This document shows positions 60,166 to 64,000 of a stretch of 64,000 nt of DNA, piece by piece. Under the pieces are notes generated by a model. It had not been told where the DNA came from and did not search any database. It saw only the letters and a program-made list of their open reading frames with translations. Positions within the stretch are counted from its first letter, which is position 1. Every line of letters begins with the position of its first letter. This stretch comes from Methylotenera_A aquatica (GTDB lineage: Bacteria > Pseudomonadota > Gammaproteobacteria > Burkholderiales > Methylophilaceae), in contig OZ271846.1 in assembly GCA_965601485.1 (NCBI GenBank), positions 1,612,001 through 1,676,000 on the forward strand, read 5' to 3'. The position numbers were made by a program, and so were the translations under genes.

Positions 60166-61392
60166 TTATGAGCGATAATCAGCGTTGATTTTAACGTAAT
60201 CGTAGCTAAAATCACACGTCCAAATCGTGATATTATCATTACCGCGATTTAAAACGACGCGCACTAAAATATCAGATTCTTTCATAATGGCAGCGCCTTG
60301 TTCTTCTATATAACTAGCAGCGCGACCACCTTTCTCGGCCACTAATACATTACCCAAATATAAATCCAGCTTATCTACATCTAAATCGTCAATACCTGCA
60401 TAACCAATAGCGGCCAAAATACGGCCTAAGTTAGGGTCGCTGGCAAAAAAGGCGGTCTTAATTAAGGGTGAATGGGCAATGGCATAAGCTACTTTGCGGC
60501 ATTCTGTTTCATCCTTACCGCTCTCAACGGTTACTGTCATAAACTTAGTTGCACCTTCTCCATCGCGAACAATAGCTTGTGCCAGCTCAATCGCCACATC
60601 CGTTAATGCATTACGTAGGACAATAAAATCATCGCTGCCAATAGCGACTTCTGTATTGCCCGTCAAGTTGGTCGCCATCATCATTAGGCTATCGTTGGTT
60701 GAAGTATCGCCATCAACCGTAATGCAGTTAAACGATTTTTTGACGGCATACTGAATAATCACCTCAAGCGCCGATTGGCTTACAGCCGCATCAGTGGCGA
60801 TATAACCTAGCATGGTCGCCATATTGGGGTGAATCATGCCACTGCCCTTGCTGATACCTGTAATCGTCACCGTTTTGCCAGCTAGCTGAATCTGACGCGA
60901 TGTACCTTTGGGCACGATATCAGTGGTCATAATCGCTTCAGCCGCGTTTAACCAATTATCTTCATTCAAGTTTTCAATGGCCACTGGCATACCCGCAATC
61001 ACTTTATCCACTGGCAAAGGTTCTAAAATCACACCTGTTGAAAACGGTAACACTTGATTTGACGCTATATCTAACAGCATGCTTAACGCATCACAGCTTT
61101 GCTTGGCGCGTTTTATGCCTTCCTCACCCGTGCCTGCATTGGCGCAACCCGTGTTTACCAGTAAAGCGCGAATACCAGCGGTTTCGGCCAAATGCGTTTT
61201 ACACAAAATAACAGGCGCAGCGCAAAAACGATTTTGTGTAAAAACGCCCGCCACCGCACTGCCTACTGGCAAGGTAATTACCAACACATCTTTACGGTCT
61301 GGCTTGCGCACATGCGCTTTGGCAAAGCCCAATTTAACGCCCTTAACAGGCAAGAGAGCAGTTGTGATTGGGGCACTTAATTTTACTGGCAT
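60166..61392 (-). CDS. argJ: Glutamate N-acetyltransferase / ornithine acetyltransferase
   Basis: Moves the acetyl group from N-acetylornithine to glutamate, closing the arginine cycle; some forms also use acetyl-CoA. 408 aa. The self-cleavage site is in GSGMIHPNMATMLG (Thr of MATML as the new N-terminal nucleophile). Conserved TVDGDTSTNDS and LGRILAAIGYAG follow. Full length, single gene. Confidence 0.96.
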   Translation of the reverse strand: MPVKLSAPITTALLPVKGVKLGFAKAHVRKPDRKDVLVITLPVGSAVAGVFTQNRFCAAPVILCKTHLAETAGIRALLVNTGCANAGTGEEGIKRAKQSCDALSMLLDIASNQVLPFSTGVILEPLPVDKVIAGMPVAIENLNEDNWLNAAEAIMTTDIVPKGTSRQIQLAGKTVTITGISKGSGMIHPNMATMLGYIATDAAVSQSALEVIIQYAVKKSFNCITVDGDTSTNDSLMMMATNLTGNTEVAIGSDDFIVLRNALTDVAIELAQAIVRDGEGATKFMTVTVESGKDETECRKVAYAIAHSPLIKTAFFASDPNLGRILAAIGYAGIDDLDVDKLDLYLGNVLVAEKGGRAASYIEEQGAAIMKESDILVRVVLNRGNDNITIWTCDFSYDYVKINADYRS

Positions 61393-61484
61393 TGGCAGAC
61401 CTACAAATAAAAGGTTTTTAAATATTATGCGGGTTTTTACTTTATTAAAAATTTATTTACAAACTTATCTTTTATCCGACTTAG

Positions 61485-61780
61485 ACTTTCATCACAATTC
61501 TACCCCACCATAAGCAATTTAGGCCGATTGCTGAAGAACAAGCTGCGCGAATCGGATTTATCGTTCCAATTGGCGGCGAAGAATTTGCCTCATTGTTACC
61601 CAATATAACAAGCGACGTGGCTTGTGAAATGGTAGATGAGCTAAAAAATATCATGATGACACCAACCAATTCTTTGGCCGATGAAAACTCACTTTCACTT
61701 ACCGCCAGCTTTGGCATTTCGGCGCTCAGTGAAACAATTGAAGATTTATTGAACCATGCTGTCGAGGAAACTTATTAAAC
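61485..61780 (+). pseudogene. C-terminal remnant of a GGDEF (diguanylate cyclase) gene
   Basis: An open stretch without its 5' part. It contains the signature IGGEEFASLLPNITS, then ASFGISALSETIEDLLNHA, which are the A-site loop and last helix of a GGDEF domain. The final family block (A-LY-AK--GRN-V) is cut by TAA at 61778-61780 after EETY; the codons beyond still read TQNGDHNHV. The start of the domain is missing, so no cyclic-di-GMP synthesis is expected. Confidence 0.7.
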
Positions 61781-61801
61781 CCAAAACGGCGACCATAATC
61801 A

Positions 61802-61872
61802 TGTCTTGATGTCTTGATGTCTTGATGTCTTGATGTCTTGATGTCTTGATGTCTTGATGTCTTGATGTCTTG
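61802..61872. repeat. Tandem array of TGTCTTGA (8-bp units)
   Basis: Eight perfect head-to-tail copies of TGTCTTGA (61802-61865) plus seven bases of a ninth. No base differs between copies, so it is recent or actively slipping. It starts just past the GGDEF remnant and ends 70 bp before the 3' end of cysS. Confidence 0.95.
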
Positions 61873-61942
61873 TATATAAAACTTCGCACATTTATTTAAT
61901 AAGTGTGCCGAATTCAACATAATTGAGACCTTACTTCTTAGG

Positions 61943-63340
61943 CTAATCCCTGCGCCAAGTAGTGCCTTGTGGTGTATCTTCTAAAATAATGCCCTCATCG
62001 GCAAGATGTTTGCGAATGCGGTCGGCTTCGGCAAAGTTTTTAGACTTTTTAGCTTGAATGCGCTTAGCTAATAATTCCTCAACTTGAATTTCGTAATCCT
62101 CGATACTGTTTGATGATGTATGGCTATCTGCTGCACTATTGAAGCCTTGCAAAAATGCATTTGGTTCACGTTGCAATAATCCAATCACTTTACCCAAGCG
62201 CTTTAGCAAGCTTGCTACGTCAAGTGATTTCGTTTTATTCACCTCATTCGCCAAATCAAACAATACCGCCATCGCTTCTGGGGTATTAAAATCATCGTCC
62301 ATCGCTACTTTAAATCGGGCAGCTTGAGGATGAGTCCAGTCAATTTCAGAATCTGTTACATCATAATAACGCAAGGCCGTATATAAGCGCTTTAAAGCCG
62401 ATTTTGCATCATCTAAATGCTGGTCTGAATAGTTAAGTGGACTACGATAATGCGCACGTAGGATAAAAAATCGCACCACTTCGGCATCGTATTTTTTTAG
62501 CACTTCGCGAATAGTAAAAAAGTTTCCCAACGACTTTGACATCTTCTCATCGTCTACCCGCACAAACCCATTATGCATCCAGTAATTAGCCATTTGGCAG
62601 CTGTGGACGGCTTCTGATTGCGCGATTTCATTTTCATGATGCGGAAATTGCAAATCTTGCCCACCGCCATGAATATCAAAGTGTGCCCCCAAATGCGCGG
62701 CACTCATCACTGAGCATTCGATATGCCAGCCAGGACGACCTGCACCCCAAGGCGAATCCCATTTGGGCTCGTTTGGCTTAACTGATTTCCACAGTACAAA
62801 ATCCATGGGGTCTTTTTTAAAGGTATCAATTTCCACACGCTCACCTGCACGTAAATCCTCTAAACTTTTGCCCGATAATTTTCCGTAATCGGCAAAACTA
62901 CGAACGCTGTAAAACACATCGCCATTGTCCGCTGCGTAGGCATGGCCTTTTTCAATTAAAGCTGCAATCATTTTAATCATGCCATTAATATAGGCGGTAG
63001 CGCGTGGCTCAATATCTGGACGAATAATGCCTAATTTCGCTGAGTCATCATCCATCGCATCAATAAAACGTTGCGTTAAATCGCCAATAGACTCTTTGTT
63101 TTCATTGGCACGCTTGATGATTTTGTCATCAATATCGGTGATATTACGCACATAAGTCACCTCATAATTAGAGGTGCGAAACCAGCGCGAAACCATATCA
63201 AAAACCACCATCACTCTGGCATGGCCTAAATGGCAAAAGTCGTACACGGTCATGCCGCAAACGTACATTTGCACTTTGTTTGGCTCAATTGGGGTAAAAG
63301 TTTGCTTATCGCGGCTTAGGGTATTGTAGATTTTCAGCAT
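61943..63340 (-). CDS. cysS: Cysteinyl-tRNA synthetase
   Basis: Class Ia synthetase for tRNA-Cys. 465 aa. The HIGH motif is in DFCHLGHARVMVVF; the zinc site uses CGMTVYD and WHIECSVMS with HHENE; KMSKS is in DDEKMSKSLGNFF. Full length, single gene, divergent from the TPR gene. Confidence 0.97.
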   Translation of the reverse strand: MLKIYNTLSRDKQTFTPIEPNKVQMYVCGMTVYDFCHLGHARVMVVFDMVSRWFRTSNYEVTYVRNITDIDDKIIKRANENKESIGDLTQRFIDAMDDDSAKLGIIRPDIEPRATAYINGMIKMIAALIEKGHAYAADNGDVFYSVRSFADYGKLSGKSLEDLRAGERVEIDTFKKDPMDFVLWKSVKPNEPKWDSPWGAGRPGWHIECSVMSAAHLGAHFDIHGGGQDLQFPHHENEIAQSEAVHSCQMANYWMHNGFVRVDDEKMSKSLGNFFTIREVLKKYDAEVVRFFILRAHYRSPLNYSDQHLDDAKSALKRLYTALRYYDVTDSEIDWTHPQAARFKVAMDDDFNTPEAMAVLFDLANEVNKTKSLDVASLLKRLGKVIGLLQREPNAFLQGFNSAADSHTSSNSIEDYEIQVEELLAKRIQAKKSKNFAEADRIRKHLADEGIILEDTPQGTTWRRD

Positions 63341-63444
63341 GAATTAAAGTTAAAAATTGAGTTTTTACATAAAATTACAAATAATTTACATTAAATAATA
63401 GTGAATTGGGCTAGTTGGGTAAATGGGCTATTGGATGTTAGCTA

Positions 63445-63475
63445 CGCTATTGATAGAATAGCGTTTTAATAACGC
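63445..63475 (+). promoter_or_regulatory. Overlapping inverted repeats before the TPR gene
   Basis: CGCTATT-GATAG-AATAGCG (63445-63463) is a perfect 7-bp repeat. GCGTT-TTAAT-AACGC (63461-63475) shares its last three bases, so only one stem could form at a time. Both end 17 bp before the ATG at 63492. This could be an operator or a leader switch. Confidence 0.35.
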
Positions 63476-63491
63476 AATTGAGTATATCACA

Positions 63492-64000
63492 ATGAATATT
63501 TGCAACCGTCTGCTATGTATTTTTGCCATTCATTTTTTATTTGCATTAAGCCTTGTATCATCTAACGTTTTTGCTGACGAGCTTAAAGACATTTCACAAC
63601 TGTCCGACCAAGGTCAGCAATCAGCAGCACTTGAGCGTCTTAATGCTTACTTGGTGGCCAACCCTAAAGATCCGCAAGCCATGTTTATGAAGGGTATTAT
63701 TCAAGTTGAAAGTGGCAAACGTGATGATGCGATTAAAACCTTTACCGATTTAACCAGCAAATATCCAAATCTGCCTGAACCATACAATAACTTAGCGGTG
63801 CTTTATGCGGATGCTGGTGAATATGATAAAGCGAAAAAAGCGCTTGAAACCGCTATAAAAACGCATCCAAGTTACGCAACTGCGCACGAAAATTTGGGCG
63901 ATATTTATGCGCGCATGGCTTCTGAGGCTTACGATAAAGCATTACAGTTGGACAATGGCAATTCGCGCGCTCAAAGCAAGTTATCGATGATTAAAGATTT
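63492..64000 (+). CDS. Exported TPR-repeat protein (partial)
   Basis: Cut by the right edge after about 169 codons. Signal peptide about 1-31 (cleavage after SNVFA). The rest is TPR repeats: DPQAMFMKGIIQVESGKRDD, LPEPYNNLAVLYADAGEYDK and YATAHENLGDIYARMASEAY match the helix-turn-helix consensus. A periplasmic scaffold protein; partner unknown. Divergent from cysS. Confidence 0.85.
   Translation, partial: MNICNRLLCIFAIHFLFALSLVSSNVFADELKDISQLSDQGQQSAALERLNAYLVANPKDPQAMFMKGIIQVESGKRDDAIKTFTDLTSKYPNLPEPYNNLAVLYADAGEYDKAKKALETAIKTHPSYATAHENLGDIYARMASEAYDKALQLDNGNSRAQSKLSMIKD

Noticed and set aside
61802..61872. Possible CRISPR array
   Set aside because: Units are 8 bp with no spacers, so it is a simple tandem repeat.
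61726..61920. Frame encoding repeated DIKTSRHQ units
   Set aside because: Produced by the 8-bp tandem array read in one frame; no start context, and not a plausible protein.
1..64000. tRNA, rRNA, prophage, insertion sequences or transposases
   Set aside because: Spacers were read on both strands without finding cloverleaf ends, transposase motifs or terminal repeats with target duplications.

Overview
The window (about 42% G+C by eye, both edges cutting genes) is chromosomal DNA of a Gram-negative betaproteobacterium. Gene orders such as leuS-lptE-holA-proA-nadD and bioB-F-H-C-D, the family types seen, and several low-GC habits point to the Methylophilaceae (Methylotenera-like methylotrophs). 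That placement is inference from recognised protein families, not from a search. Nearly all space is intact housekeeping genes in short operons. I see no prophage, insertion sequence, CRISPR array, rRNA or tRNA gene.

Layout. 1-3.9 kb (minus): amgK-murU (cell-wall recycling), pepP, ubiH (cut by the left edge). 4.0-9.6 kb (plus): lptD-surA-pdxA-ksgA, then adk. 10.3-11.1 kb: a broken LapA-like membrane gene. 11.1-17.2 kb (plus): leuS-lptE-holA-proA-nadD. 17.2-17.9 kb: a secreted protein with a VPxPA-CTERM sorting tail. 18.1-22.6 kb (minus): bioB-F-H-C-D. 22.7-24.0 kb (plus): comF, trmL. 24.0-27.2 kb (minus): a DUF559 pseudogene, then rhodanese-grxC-secB-SH3-gpsA. 27.3-30.2 kb (plus): gpmI, envC. 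30.3-32.4 kb (minus): two lipoproteins and a YjbQ protein. 32.4-33.0 kb: gene remnants. 33.0-35.6 kb: clpB under a heat-shock promoter. 35.7-39.8 kb (minus): DUF2946 / TonB receptor / BNR-repeat protein, probably a copper-related module. 39.9-41.9 kb: DUF808 gene, then YnfA and sulfite-oxidase-like pseudogenes. 41.9-47.7 kb (minus): murJ-ribF-ileS-lspA. 47.9 kb: rpsT with an elaborate leader. 48.5-53.3 kb (minus): rplU-rpmA, then obgE-proB-purE-purK. 53.4-58.1 kb: ispB, pilD-coaE-zapD-yacG, a PCuAC copper chaperone. 58.1-61.4 kb (minus): a Nudix/ThiE fusion, DUF815 ATPase, argJ. 61.4-63.3 kb: GGDEF remnant, an 8-bp tandem repeat, cysS. 63.5 kb-end: a TPR gene cut by the right edge.

How the genes work together. 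Three genes build the LPS export machinery of the outer membrane (lptD, lptE, surA). Others serve peptidoglycan (amgK, murU, murJ, envC) and lipoproteins (lspA). A nearly complete biotin block, lacking only bioA, makes the pimeloyl chain by the BioC/BioH route. Proline synthesis is split between proA (15 kb) and proB (50 kb).

The most notable pattern is decay. At least six accessory genes (LapA-like, DUF559, Sel1-like, YnfA, sulfite-oxidase-like, GGDEF) survive only as frameshifted or stop-riddled remnants between intact core genes. This suggests ongoing loss of peripheral functions. The best candidates for new biology are the copper-like DUF2946/TonB/BNR cluster, the rpsT promoter and leader structures, the histone-H1-like tails on ribosomal proteins S20 and L21, the 80-nt structured element after argJ, and the TGTCTTGA repeat array.
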